From positions 1 to 6,953 of the forward strand of contig SMVT01000180.1 in NCBI GenBank assembly GCA_004357365.1: a stretch of DNA of 6,953 bases, written 5' to 3'. This stretch comes from Nitrospina sp. (GTDB taxonomy: Bacteria > Nitrospinota > Nitrospinia > Nitrospinales > Nitrospinaceae). Each line of letters starts with the position of its first letter. Position 1 is the stretch's first letter. The notes below the pieces were generated by a model. It worked only from the letters and a program-made list of their open reading frames with translations, was not told where the DNA came from and searched no databases. Of the stretch, positions 1 through 5,408 are shown in pieces. Made by a program: the position numbers and the translations under genes.

Positions 1-147
1 CACTTCATCTTCCTTCAGGATTTTTTCCTGGGGCTTGAACTGCATCCAGTGTTTTTCGTAGGCCAGCAGACCTTCGCGTTCGGCGTTATCCATTTCCTTG
101 AAAAAAGGAACGTTATTCATCAGCTTGAGGAGATTGTCTTTATTCAT
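1..147 (-). CDS. Single-domain cyclic-nucleotide-binding protein, second copy (partial, cut by left edge)
   Basis: Only the first 49 codons are in the window; the frame is open at the left edge. The start is the ATG at 147-145. The protein begins MNKDNLLKLMNNVPFFKEMD and is identical to the plus-strand copy at 598 except for Asn for Asp at residue 11 and Val for Ile at residue 13; one further base change is silent (Ala29, GCC/GCG). The visible part corresponds to the N-terminal helix and first strands of a Crp/cNMP-binding domain; the phosphate-binding cassette would lie outside the window. It faces away from the other copy and carries nearly the same upstream DNA. Whether it is full length, truncated or an assembly product cannot be decided here. 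Confidence 0.75.
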   Translation of the reverse strand, partial: MNKDNLLKLMNNVPFFKEMDNAEREGLLAYEKHWMQFKPQEKILKEDEV

Positions 148-193
148 ATCCGCTATCCATAGAGTTAAAATCAGTCGATATTATTATTTTAAA
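1..193 (-). repeat. Left arm of inverted duplication (5' part of cNMP-binding gene plus upstream DNA)
   Basis: The reverse complement of this stretch matches 552-744 under the mapping p to 745-p. I count five mismatches in about 190 bp: three in the coding part and two upstream (positions 168 and 189). Similarity stops near 193, just where a Dus-like reading frame begins. It continues to the left window edge, so the true length is unknown. Confidence 0.93.
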
Positions 194-200
194 CCAAGAT

Positions 201-491
201 TTCCCATATGAACATTTAAATTCACCGAAAGTCATCCTGATTGAGCGAAGAATGGGTGAATTGCTGGAGCCGGTTTACGATACCCGGCGGACCCTGCTGT
301 ATCTCAGGAAGTTGGCGGTTTGGCTGGCCTACGGGTATCCGGGAGCGGCGGCGTTTCGCGGGACCATGTTCCAGACTCCCACCACCAAGGAGGTTTTAGA
401 GCGGGCGGAGGATTATTTCTCGGGAGTGGACAACCTGCCCCTCCCCCGGTTTGACCAGTCGGAAGCCTTTATGATGGGAGGACACGGCTGA
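201..491 (+). pseudogene. C-terminal remnant of a tRNA-dihydrouridine synthase (DusB-like)
   Basis: The frame from 201 to the TGA at 489-491 encodes about 96 residues resembling the C-terminal helical domain of Dus enzymes, which reduce uridines in tRNA. The block LRKLAVWLAYGYPGAAAFRG lines up with the family pattern RKH..WY..G.PG...FR, and a following ...LERAEDYF segment matches the E. coli DusB tail (EALEAYF). The FMN-binding TIM barrel and catalytic Cys are absent. The frame runs upstream into the inverted repeat arm without a plausible gene start; an ATG at 252 exists but would give only 79 residues. I infer that the 5' part was lost or moved when the inverted duplication formed, leaving a nonfunctional stub. 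A real short gene is unlikely. Homology is judged by eye. Confidence 0.68.
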
Positions 492-551
492 GAGCCTGAT
501 TTGAAGGGCGGAATTTTTTCCATTGGGTTGTGGTTTTTGGGCGAGTTTGTC

Positions 552-744
552 TTTACAATAATAATATCGACTGATTCTAACTCTATGGATAGCGGATATG
601 AATAAAGACAATCTCCTCAAGCTGATGGATAACATTCCTTTTTTCAAGGAAATGGATAACGCCGAACGCGAAGGTCTGCTGGCGTACGAAAAACACTGGA
701 TGCAGTTCAAGCCCCAGGAAAAAATCCTGAAGGAAGATGAAGTG
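552..744 (+). repeat. Right arm of inverted duplication
   Basis: This is the partner of 1-193 in opposite orientation, at about 97% identity. It covers about 46 bp upstream of the start codon at 598 and the first 49 codons of the gene. The arms are separated by 358 bp. The gene reads on beyond 744 in this copy. Confidence 0.93.
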
Positions 745-1044
745 GATTATGGTTTTTTCGTTCTGCTGGAAGGCAAGGTCAGTGTCCTTCGCAGTAAACC
801 CACGGAAGTGTCGCTGGCACAACTGGTGCCCGGGGCCCTATTCGGGGAAATCACCCTGAAAACCCAGCGGCCGCGCACCAGTTCCATCGAAGCGGACGAG
901 GAGGTTACGGTGCTCAAGGTGGATGCTCTATTGATAGACAAGTTGTCTCCGGGGCTGATCATCAAGATCAAGGATCAGATTATCAATCTGGTCATCAGCC
1001 GGTTGGACGAGATGAACAACCGGTTGAGCAGTTTCATCCGGTAG
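598..1044 (+). CDS. Single-domain cyclic-nucleotide-binding (Crp/cNMP) protein
   Basis: This 148-residue protein consists of one cyclic-nucleotide-binding beta-barrel domain without the helix-turn-helix of Crp/Fnr regulators. An N-terminal helix (residues 1-30) carries PFF, typical of the fold's entry. Strands follow with FFVLLEGKVSVL (53-64). The phosphate-binding cassette has FGE at 82-84 and PRTSS at 92-96, so the Glu and Arg that bind cyclic nucleotide appear present. C-terminal helices (about 113-147) end the domain. It probably acts as a soluble cNMP sensor through protein contacts; the partner is unknown. The ATG has only a weak Shine-Dalgarno. The methyltransferase gene starts 21 bp downstream, suggesting one operon. 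Its 5' third and upstream region are duplicated in inverted orientation at 1-193. Confidence 0.88.
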   Translation: MNKDNLLKLMDNIPFFKEMDNAEREGLLAYEKHWMQFKPQEKILKEDEVDYGFFVLLEGKVSVLRSKPTEVSLAQLVPGALFGEITLKTQRPRTSSIEADEEVTVLKVDALLIDKLSPGLIIKIKDQIINLVISRLDEMNNRLSSFIR

Positions 1045-1061
1045 CTTCCGGATCGAAACGG

Positions 1062-1076
1062 CCCTGTGTTTCAGGG
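1062..1076 (+). other. Small hairpin over the GTG start of the methyltransferase gene
   Basis: CCCTG (1062-1066) and CAGGG (1072-1076) can pair around a 5-nt loop. The stem would include the first base of the candidate GTG start at 1066. There is no T-run, so this is not a terminator. It may favour the downstream TTG start at 1105, which has a GGAAAGAG Shine-Dalgarno. Confidence 0.35.
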
Positions 1077-1935
1077 ATTGCCTGTTTCGGAAAGAGCGAA
1101 TCAGTTGCCTAAAGAGCCCTCAAAAAAAACCGGCCACAACCCACCCTCCCGCGCCGGGTCCTCCCGGGCTTCCCGCAAGCAAACAGAATTCACCCTCTAC
1201 GGCTGGAATGCATGCCGGCGGATTTTCGAAACCCGGCCGCAGGATATTCTGCGCGTCTTTTTCAGTCAAAGCCGGTCGCCCCAACTGAAAGCGGTCAAGG
1301 ACTGGTGCCGCCGCCATAAACTGCCCTACCGCAAACTGGATCAGGAATCGTTGAACAAGGTGGCGTCCAGTGTGCATCATGAAGGGTGCGTGATGGTGGT
1401 GCGGCCTTTGAAACCGCCGTCGGTGCACGAATGGATCGAGGCTGGTCTCAAAAGAGACCAGTTTGCGCTGGCGCTCGACCGGGTGGAAAACTCGCACAAT
1501 GTCGGCGCGATCCTGAGATCGTGCGCGTATTTCGGAGCACAGGGTTTGCTGATCGGTTTGGGAGAAACCCAAACCGCGGTGAATCCCTCTGCGGCGCGGA
1601 TGGCGGAAGGAGCGCTGGAAATGTTGCCGATGCTGGAATGCAGGAGCCTGCCGTCCGCCTTGCGGGATTTGAAAGCCCGGGGGGTGATGATCGCCGGCGC
1701 CGATCCCGCTTCCAAAAAGGAACTGTACGCGTCGAAACTCCGCCTGCCCTGTGTCATGGTGCTTGGCCACGAGCAGGAGGGCCTTTCGGCTCCGGTCAAA
1801 AAACGCTGCGACGCGCTGGTGCGCATCCCCGGTTCCGGCGATATGGAATCTTTGAACGTGTCGGTCGCCGCCGGGATATTGCTGGCGGAACTTTCCCGGT
1901 GCGCTTCTCGTCAATTCAAAACCCCGCCGGAATAA
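1066..1935 (+). CDS. SpoU/TrmH-family RNA 2'-O-ribose methyltransferase (YfiF/RlmB-like)
   Basis: This 289-residue protein is a SPOUT-class methyltransferase that transfers a methyl group from SAM to a ribose 2'-OH in rRNA or tRNA. After a basic, disordered N-terminus (1-40), a SpoU substrate-binding domain starts at LYGWNACRRIFETRP (44-58), close to E. coli YfiF. The catalytic domain shows all three motifs: motif 1 DRVENSHNVGAILRSC (138-153, with Asn144 and Arg151), motif 2 MVLGHEQEGLS (231-241), and motif 3 IPGSGDMESLNVSVAAG (254-270), which forms the trefoil knot. The start is uncertain. The GTG at 1066 has no clear ribosome binding site; the TTG at 1105 has GGAAAGAG 8 nt ahead and would shorten the protein by 13 residues. 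The exact target nucleotide cannot be told. The gene sits between the cNMP protein and a membrane protein on the same strand. Confidence 0.9.
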   Translation: MFQGLPVSERANQLPKEPSKKTGHNPPSRAGSSRASRKQTEFTLYGWNACRRIFETRPQDILRVFFSQSRSPQLKAVKDWCRRHKLPYRKLDQESLNKVASSVHHEGCVMVVRPLKPPSVHEWIEAGLKRDQFALALDRVENSHNVGAILRSCAYFGAQGLLIGLGETQTAVNPSAARMAEGALEMLPMLECRSLPSALRDLKARGVMIAGADPASKKELYASKLRLPCVMVLGHEQEGLSAPVKKRCDALVRIPGSGDMESLNVSVAAGILLAELSRCASRQFKTPPE

Positions 1936-1938
1936 ATC

Positions 1939-2400
1939 ATGATTTTCGCCCAAATACATCCCATACTGGTCCCCTTTGCGGTGGCGATGTTGATCACCGG
2001 TGTGGTGTTCGAATTTTACGGCCGCTTTCAGAATGAGGAATCGGCGCGCACCGCCGGCGGGTTCAACCTCCGGCTGGGCCTCGCATTTGCCGGGGTCGCG
2101 ATGGCCGTCGGATTTCTGGGAGTGATCGGCATCGCGGATCTCTTTTCCGAAACCGATCCGCGCCTCAGTCCGGAAGTCAGAACGCGCATGCGGCAATTTC
2201 TGCTCTACCATATTCTGTTCGCCGGCTCGACTGTCACCGTGTTCACCCTGGCGCTGATCGCTTTTCGTTTCCGCAAACGAATGGGATTTCAGGTTTTATA
2301 CTTTCTGCTACTGGCAGTGGGGTTGTGCACGGTTATGGCGACGGGCTATTGGGGCGGGGAACTGGTGCACCGGTTCGGCCTGCCGTCGCCGGTTCAATGA
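1939..2400 (+). CDS. DUF2231-like four-helix membrane protein
   Basis: This 153-residue protein has four predicted transmembrane segments, at about 7-27, 46-67, 87-110 and 115-137. The N-terminal HP motif (His7-Pro8), a His at the start of the third helix (YH, 90-91) and the ending GYWGGELVHRFG (136-147) match the DUF2231 pattern, whose C-terminal signature is GY.GGeLVy..G. The conserved histidines could in principle hold a heme or metal, but this is inference; the family has no settled biochemical role I can name. The ATG lies 3 nt after the methyltransferase stop, so translation is likely coupled. The last 7 bp overlap the 3' end of a second DUF2231-like gene on the other strand. Confidence 0.8.
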   Translation: MIFAQIHPILVPFAVAMLITGVVFEFYGRFQNEESARTAGGFNLRLGLAFAGVAMAVGFLGVIGIADLFSETDPRLSPEVRTRMRQFLLYHILFAGSTVTVFTLALIAFRFRKRMGFQVLYFLLLAVGLCTVMATGYWGGELVHRFGLPSPVQ

Positions 2401-2777
2401 AACACCAGCAGGTAACCGGACCAGGCGGTGGCACCGATGGCCAGGACATTGAGCCCGTAAAAGAACAGGGCCGCCGGTGTGAAGGGTTGGGTGTAGACGA
2501 AAACGGTGCAGGCCGCGTAAAAAATCACCGTTGCGAACGAGTAGCCCTGGTGCCCCTCCACCTCGACCACAGGCCATAGTGCGATGTCGGCGGCAAACAT
2601 GCCGGTCAGCACCGCCAGCACCGAACTCAGCAATCCGGCACTGAAGTTCAGGCAGGCCGCATGGATCCAGCGCGGATCGGAACGGCGGTGCGCGAGTGCC
2701 AGCATCGCCAGGCCCGCCAGAAACAGCGCCGGCGGAAAATGCGAAAAAAAAGGATGCAGGGCGGGGGTGCTCAGCAT
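2394..2777 (-). CDS. Second DUF2231-like membrane protein, convergent with the first
   Basis: From the ATG at 2777 this is a 127-residue protein; an in-frame GTG at 2795 would add six residues. Neither start has a visible Shine-Dalgarno. It has four hydrophobic segments (about 7-29, 40-62, 79-95 and 100-122 counted from the ATG). The N-terminal LHPFFSHFPPALFLAG repeats the HP signature of DUF2231, GHQGYS puts a His before the third helix, and the end SGYLLVFH is a degenerate form of the family's GY.GGeLV signature. It resembles the 1939-2400 protein in size, topology and histidine placement, so the two may be distant paralogs or partners. It lies 69-87 bp downstream of tatB on the same strand and may be cotranscribed with it. 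Confidence 0.75.
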   Translation of the reverse strand: MLSTPALHPFFSHFPPALFLAGLAMLALAHRRSDPRWIHAACLNFSAGLLSSVLAVLTGMFAADIALWPVVEVEGHQGYSFATVIFYAACTVFVYTQPFTPAALFFYGLNVLAIGATAWSGYLLVFH

Positions 2778-2842
2778 GGGGAGTTTGCGCGGCACGGGAG
2801 GCCGGAACGGGATTGGAGGAATGAGGTCATGAGGCCGGCGGG

Positions 2843-2857
2843 GTCCGGGTGCCGGAC
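2843..2857 (-). other. GC-rich hairpin downstream of tatB
   Basis: GTCCGG and CCGGAC form a perfect 6-bp stem with a 3-nt loop, beginning 7 nt after the tatB stop. No T-run follows on the minus strand, so it is a poor intrinsic terminator. It may slow or process the transcript between tatB and the downstream DUF2231-like gene. Confidence 0.4.
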
Positions 2858-2864
2858 GCCGTGT

Positions 2865-3152
2865 TCAATTCTGGTCGGGCTTGATGTCCGGTTCCTCGTT
2901 CAGGTCGAGGTTGACGTCGACGTCCACCTTGGTGGCGGCGGAGATCTCCTGTTCGAGCTGGTCGATGCCGACGGACTTCTTCACGCCTTCGGTTTCATCG
3001 AGCACTTCCTGTTTCAGGTCGTTGAAGGTTTTCTGGAATTCGCCCCAGCCGCGGCCGACCGCGCGGGCCAGCTTGGGCAGGTTGGCGGGTCCGATCACCA
3101 CCACGGCGATGGCCATCATGATCATGATTTCAAAAAATCCGATATCAAACAT
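2865..3152 (-). CDS. tatB: Sec-independent protein translocase subunit TatB
   Basis: This 95-residue protein is a membrane subunit of the twin-arginine translocase, which exports folded proteins. The single N-terminal transmembrane helix (about 5-20) opens with MFDIGFFEIM, putting Glu at position 8 as in E. coli TatB. A GP hinge (21-22) and LPKLARAVGRG follow as the start of the amphipathic helix (23-47), then an acidic tail. GP plus LP and Glu8 favour TatB over TatA, though some lineages have a single bifunctional TatA/B. The protein is shorter than E. coli TatB (about 170 residues). The ATG at 3152 has a good Shine-Dalgarno, GAGGGTG, with GAGG 7 nt upstream. A promoter lies just ahead at 3191-3219. 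No tatA or tatC is in the window. Confidence 0.88.
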   Translation of the reverse strand: MFDIGFFEIMIMMAIAVVVIGPANLPKLARAVGRGWGEFQKTFNDLKQEVLDETEGVKKSVGIDQLEQEISAATKVDVDVNLDLNEEPDIKPDQN

Positions 3153-3156
3153 AAGA

Positions 3157-3169
3157 CACCCTCATAGGG
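3157..3169 (-). promoter_or_regulatory. tatB ribosome binding site inside a small hairpin
   Basis: ACCCT and AGGGT are perfect inverted 5-mers around a 3-nt loop. On the minus strand the Shine-Dalgarno GAGGGTG overlaps the 3' arm, so folding would partly hide the ribosome binding site. The stem is short, so any effect on translation is uncertain. Confidence 0.4.
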
Positions 3170-3190
3170 TTGATGTTCGCGTATGGCACG

Positions 3191-3219
3191 ATCATAGCAA
3201 ACTCCCCGGTCATCCACAA
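3191..3219 (-). promoter_or_regulatory. Predicted sigma70-type promoter of tatB
   Basis: On the minus strand there is a -10 element TATGAT (3196-3191), preceded by TG one base away (extended -10), and a weak -35 TTGTGG (3219-3214) at 17-bp spacing. Transcription would start near 3184, giving a 5' UTR of about 30 nt that contains the tatB Shine-Dalgarno. Confidence 0.6.
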
Positions 3220-3235
3220 GGATGGACTGGGGTGG

Positions 3236-3249
3236 GCCGGGGGCCCGGC
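3236..3249. other. GC-rich palindrome between divergent promoters
   Basis: GCCGGG and CCCGGC are perfect inverted 6-mers with a 2-bp centre. The element lies 2 bp upstream of the -35 box of the plus-strand promoter and about 17 bp beyond the -35 of the tatB promoter, a good place for a regulator. No known operator is recognised. Confidence 0.4.
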
Positions 3250-3251
3250 AA

Positions 3252-3280
3252 TTGACACTCCAATCCTTCTTGGCTACTAT
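3252..3280 (+). promoter_or_regulatory. Strong predicted sigma70-type promoter of the ribF leader
   Basis: A perfect -35 box TTGACA (3252-3257) and a -10 box TACTAT (3275-3280) are separated by exactly 17 bp. The predicted start is near 3287, giving a leader of about 158 nt before the ribF ATG. This is the best promoter match I find in the window. Confidence 0.75.
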
Positions 3281-3305
3281 GAAATAAAGACTTGCGGTGC
3301 AGGAG

Positions 3306-3320
3306 CCAGCGTGACGCTGG
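3306..3320. other. Perfect 15-bp palindrome in the ribF leader
   Basis: CCAGCGT and ACGCTGG are perfect 7-bp inverted repeats around a single G. At about +20 to +34 from the predicted start it could be a repressor operator; as RNA it would form a 6-bp hairpin with a UGA loop. Confidence 0.55.
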
Positions 3321-3393
3321 ACCCAAATTCTGAATTGCGCTCAGGGATTTCTCGGTTGCCGTTAGCGGTCAGCCTTTTCCCCCTCCGGGCAGG

Positions 3394-3431
3394 AGCAGGA
3401 GCCGGGCCCTTCCGCTCCTGCTTTTTCTTTT
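3394..3431 (+). terminator. Rho-independent terminator just before ribF
   Basis: AGCAGGAGC (3394-3402) and GCTCCTGCT (3414-3422) form a perfect 9-bp stem with an 11-nt loop, followed at once by TTTTCTTTT (3423-3431). It ends 13 nt before the ribF ATG. This leaves little room for a further promoter, so ribF transcription probably has to read through it. Confidence 0.8.
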
Positions 3432-3444
3432 AGGCCCCAACGGT

Positions 3445-4377
3445 ATGCAGATTATCCGCGGCACCAAACATATTCCCGAACCCGGTCCGTACCCGGTGAT
3501 GACGATCGGCAACTTCGACGGCGTGCATCTCGGGCACCAGATCATTTTCCGGCGGGTGGCGGAGATCGCCCGCGAAAACAGCGGAACCGGTATCGTGTTC
3601 ACCTTTGAACCGCATCCGCTCAAAATCATCGCGCCGGACAAGGTGCCGCCCCTGCTGAACACCTTCCGCAAGAAGATGGAGCTGATCGAGCAGTGCGGCA
3701 TCGATCAGGTCATCTGCGCGGATTTCAACCAGACCTTTGCCGACCAGCACCCGCGCGATTTTGCCGAGAATACTCTGGTCGGCAGGATCGGCGTCAAGGA
3801 GATCGTGGTCGGCTACGATTACGCGTTCGGCCGGGGACGCGAGGGCACCGTCACCTATTTGAAAAAGATGGGCGAGGAGTTTCATTTCAAGGTGCACACG
3901 ATCGATCCGGTGGAATTCAACGGGCAGCGGGTGAGCAGTTCCTTCGTCCGGGAACTGATCGAGGAGGGAGAGGTGGTCCGCGCGCACGATTTTCTCGGAC
4001 GCTATTATTCGATTCAGGGACCGGTGGTGCACGGTTACAAAACCGGACGCGGCATCGGGTTCCCCACCGCCAACATCGATACCCGCAAGGTGCAGATTCC
4101 GGGTACGGGCGTCTATGCGGTGTACGTGATCTCGGAGAAGCAGGTGTACTCAGGGGTGGTCAACATCGGATTCAATCCCACGTTCAATCGCGACACGTTG
4201 AGCGTGGAAGTGCATATCTTCGATTTTAAGGAGACCATTTACGGGGAGGAAATCGAGATCGCCTTCATCGAGCGCATACGCAGGGAAATCCAGTTCGAGT
4301 CGGGGGAGGATCTGGTTGCGCAGATCGAGAAGGACATTGTTACCGCCAAAAACATTTTATCCAGGCATTCGCTTTGA
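3445..4377 (+). CDS. ribF: Bifunctional riboflavin kinase / FAD synthetase
   Basis: This 310-residue cytoplasmic enzyme phosphorylates riboflavin to FMN and adenylylates FMN to FAD. The N-terminal FMN adenylyltransferase domain (about 1-180) shows TIGNFDGVHLGH (20-31) with the HxGH nucleotidyltransferase motif, FTFEPHPL (52-59), VGYDYAFGRGREGT (122-135) and VSSSFVRELI (163-172). The C-terminal riboflavin kinase domain (about 183-305) has GRGIGFPTAN (201-210), GVVNIGFNPTF (237-247) and EVHIFDF (255-261), whose Glu is the expected base. Length and N-terminus match E. coli RibF (MKLIRG...), supporting the ATG at 3445, although only a weak AGG precedes it. An intrinsic terminator directly upstream suggests attenuation. 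The stop overlaps the start of the next gene. Confidence 0.96.
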   Translation: MQIIRGTKHIPEPGPYPVMTIGNFDGVHLGHQIIFRRVAEIARENSGTGIVFTFEPHPLKIIAPDKVPPLLNTFRKKMELIEQCGIDQVICADFNQTFADQHPRDFAENTLVGRIGVKEIVVGYDYAFGRGREGTVTYLKKMGEEFHFKVHTIDPVEFNGQRVSSSFVRELIEEGEVVRAHDFLGRYYSIQGPVVHGYKTGRGIGFPTANIDTRKVQIPGTGVYAVYVISEKQVYSGVVNIGFNPTFNRDTLSVEVHIFDFKETIYGEEIEIAFIERIRREIQFESGEDLVAQIEKDIVTAKNILSRHSL

Positions 4378-5399
4378 AAAAATCAGGACAACTCATCATC
4401 GGGCTGATCGTCGCCTTTGCCGCCGTGTACTACACGATGCGCAACGTGTCAGTTGCCGAGTTGATGGAGTCGTTTCGCCACGTCAATTACGTGTATTTGA
4501 TCCCCGCCTTTCTGATAATGTGCCTGACGTATGTGGCGCGGGCGATTCGCTGGCGGGCGCTCCTCCGGCCGGTCAAGGAGGTGAAAACGTTCGAGCTGTT
4601 TTCACCGCTCATGGTCGGATTCATGGCCGGTGTCCTGCCCGCGCGCGCAGGAGAGCTGATCCGCGCCTACCTTCTGGGGAAAAAATTCGAGTTGTCCTTC
4701 GCCGGTTCGCTGGCTACCATCGTGTTGGAACGGTTGTTCGACCTGATTATGCTGTTGATCCTGTTCTCGTGGATCCTGGTATTTCACGGGGAAATTTTCG
4801 ATACCCGCATCATGTGGTCGGGAATCTCCATTAGGGATCTGGCATTCCAGTTCGGACTCTTCAGCCTGGCGGTGGTGGTGGTGTTGATCGCGTTTATTTA
4901 TCTACTGACGTTTCACAATGAAAAGGCCATGGCGCTGGTGCGCTGGCTGGTCCGGCCGGTGCCCGAAAAATGGCAGTTCAAATTGATCCAGATGGTCGAA
5001 ACATTCAGCCAGGGCCTGGGGGTGTTCCGGAATTTAAAAGCGCTGATCTTTATCGGGGTGGCGACGGTCGGCGTATGGGCCCTGATCGTTCTGCAATATT
5101 ATCCGCTGTACTGGGCGTACGATCTGCAGGACAAGTCGGCGACCTCCTTGATCCTGCTGACAGTGATGGTCTGCATTCTGATTACGGTGCTGCCCACCCC
5201 TGCGTTTCTGGGATCTTTCAACGCGGGGGTGCTGATTGCGCTCCATGAAATCATGAATGAGGCCGAGGTGGCGACGGTCAGTTTCGGTTTTGTCGCCTGG
5301 GGGCTGAATTTCGCCGTTATTATTCTGGGAGGGGTCTATTTTATTCTCCACGACCACATCTCCGTGAAGAAACTGGTGGAGATTGAAAAGGAGGCGTGA
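4374..5399 (+). CDS. LPG-synthase-type transmembrane protein (UPF0104/AglD family)
   Basis: This 341-residue polytopic inner-membrane protein belongs to the lysylphosphatidylglycerol synthase TM family (PF03706), related to the flippase half of MprF. There are about eight hydrophobic segments, among them 7-21, 40-55, 75-90, 111-135, 157-178, 222-240, 256-273 and 303-325. The signature GVLPARAGELIRAYLL (86-101) followed by ATIVLERLFDLIM (114-126) is diagnostic, as is PTPAFLGSFNAG (274-285). No C-terminal aminoacyl-transferase domain is present, so it is not a full MprF. A role in moving or modifying a lipid or glycolipid is likely, but the substrate is unknown. The start is a TTG at 4374 overlapping the ribF stop (TTGA), implying translational coupling. 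Confidence 0.87.
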   Translation: MKKSGQLIIGLIVAFAAVYYTMRNVSVAELMESFRHVNYVYLIPAFLIMCLTYVARAIRWRALLRPVKEVKTFELFSPLMVGFMAGVLPARAGELIRAYLLGKKFELSFAGSLATIVLERLFDLIMLLILFSWILVFHGEIFDTRIMWSGISIRDLAFQFGLFSLAVVVVLIAFIYLLTFHNEKAMALVRWLVRPVPEKWQFKLIQMVETFSQGLGVFRNLKALIFIGVATVGVWALIVLQYYPLYWAYDLQDKSATSLILLTVMVCILITVLPTPAFLGSFNAGVLIALHEIMNEAEVATVSFGFVAWGLNFAVIILGGVYFILHDHISVKKLVEIEKEA

Positions 5400-5408
5400 G
5401 CCGCGGAA

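Larger units (their letters stand above)
3287..3431 (+). ncRNA. Structured leader or small RNA ahead of ribF, ending in a terminator
   Basis: The stretch between the predicted transcription start and the terminator T-run is about 145 nt and has no credible gene. It can form a 6-bp hairpin at 3306-3320 (CCAGCG/CGCTGG), a weak hairpin around CCG-TTAG-CGG, and the terminator stem. GCAGGAGC occurs at 3299-3306, 3389-3396 and 3395-3402; each copy can pair with GCTCCTGC at 3414-3421. That gives mutually exclusive folds typical of attenuators or riboswitches. I do not see the FMN (RFN) riboswitch consensus, nor 4.5S RNA. Alternatives are an independent small RNA or a leader sensing another signal. 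Confidence 0.5.

Noticed and set aside
552..597. Promoter of the cNMP-binding gene (TTTACA at 552-557)
   Set aside because: The -35-like box has no acceptable -10 box at 16-18 bp, and its counterpart in the other arm reads TTTAAA. The block probably holds the promoter, but I cannot place it.
585..605. Six-codon ORF overlapping the start of the cNMP-binding gene, also present in the inverted copy
   Set aside because: It has no ribosome binding site, and its presence in both copies follows from the duplication, so it is not independent evidence of function.
1120..2211. Long minus-strand open frame (363 codons) opposite the methyltransferase and first DUF2231-like genes
   Set aside because: Its translation is rich in His, Arg, Gln and Gly without domain motifs, as expected for the antisense of a GC-rich gene. 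The plus strand encodes clear SpoU motifs over the same bases.
3287..3431. FMN (RFN) riboswitch, 6S RNA or 4.5S RNA
   Set aside because: The conserved cores of the RFN element and of 4.5S RNA are absent, and no long rod with a central bubble fits 6S RNA. Only the generic attenuator layout is supported.
3170..3433. Plus-strand 87-codon frame between tatB and ribF
   Set aside because: It runs across both divergent promoters, the palindromes and the terminator, has no Shine-Dalgarno or recognisable domain, and ends in the T-run (SCFFF).
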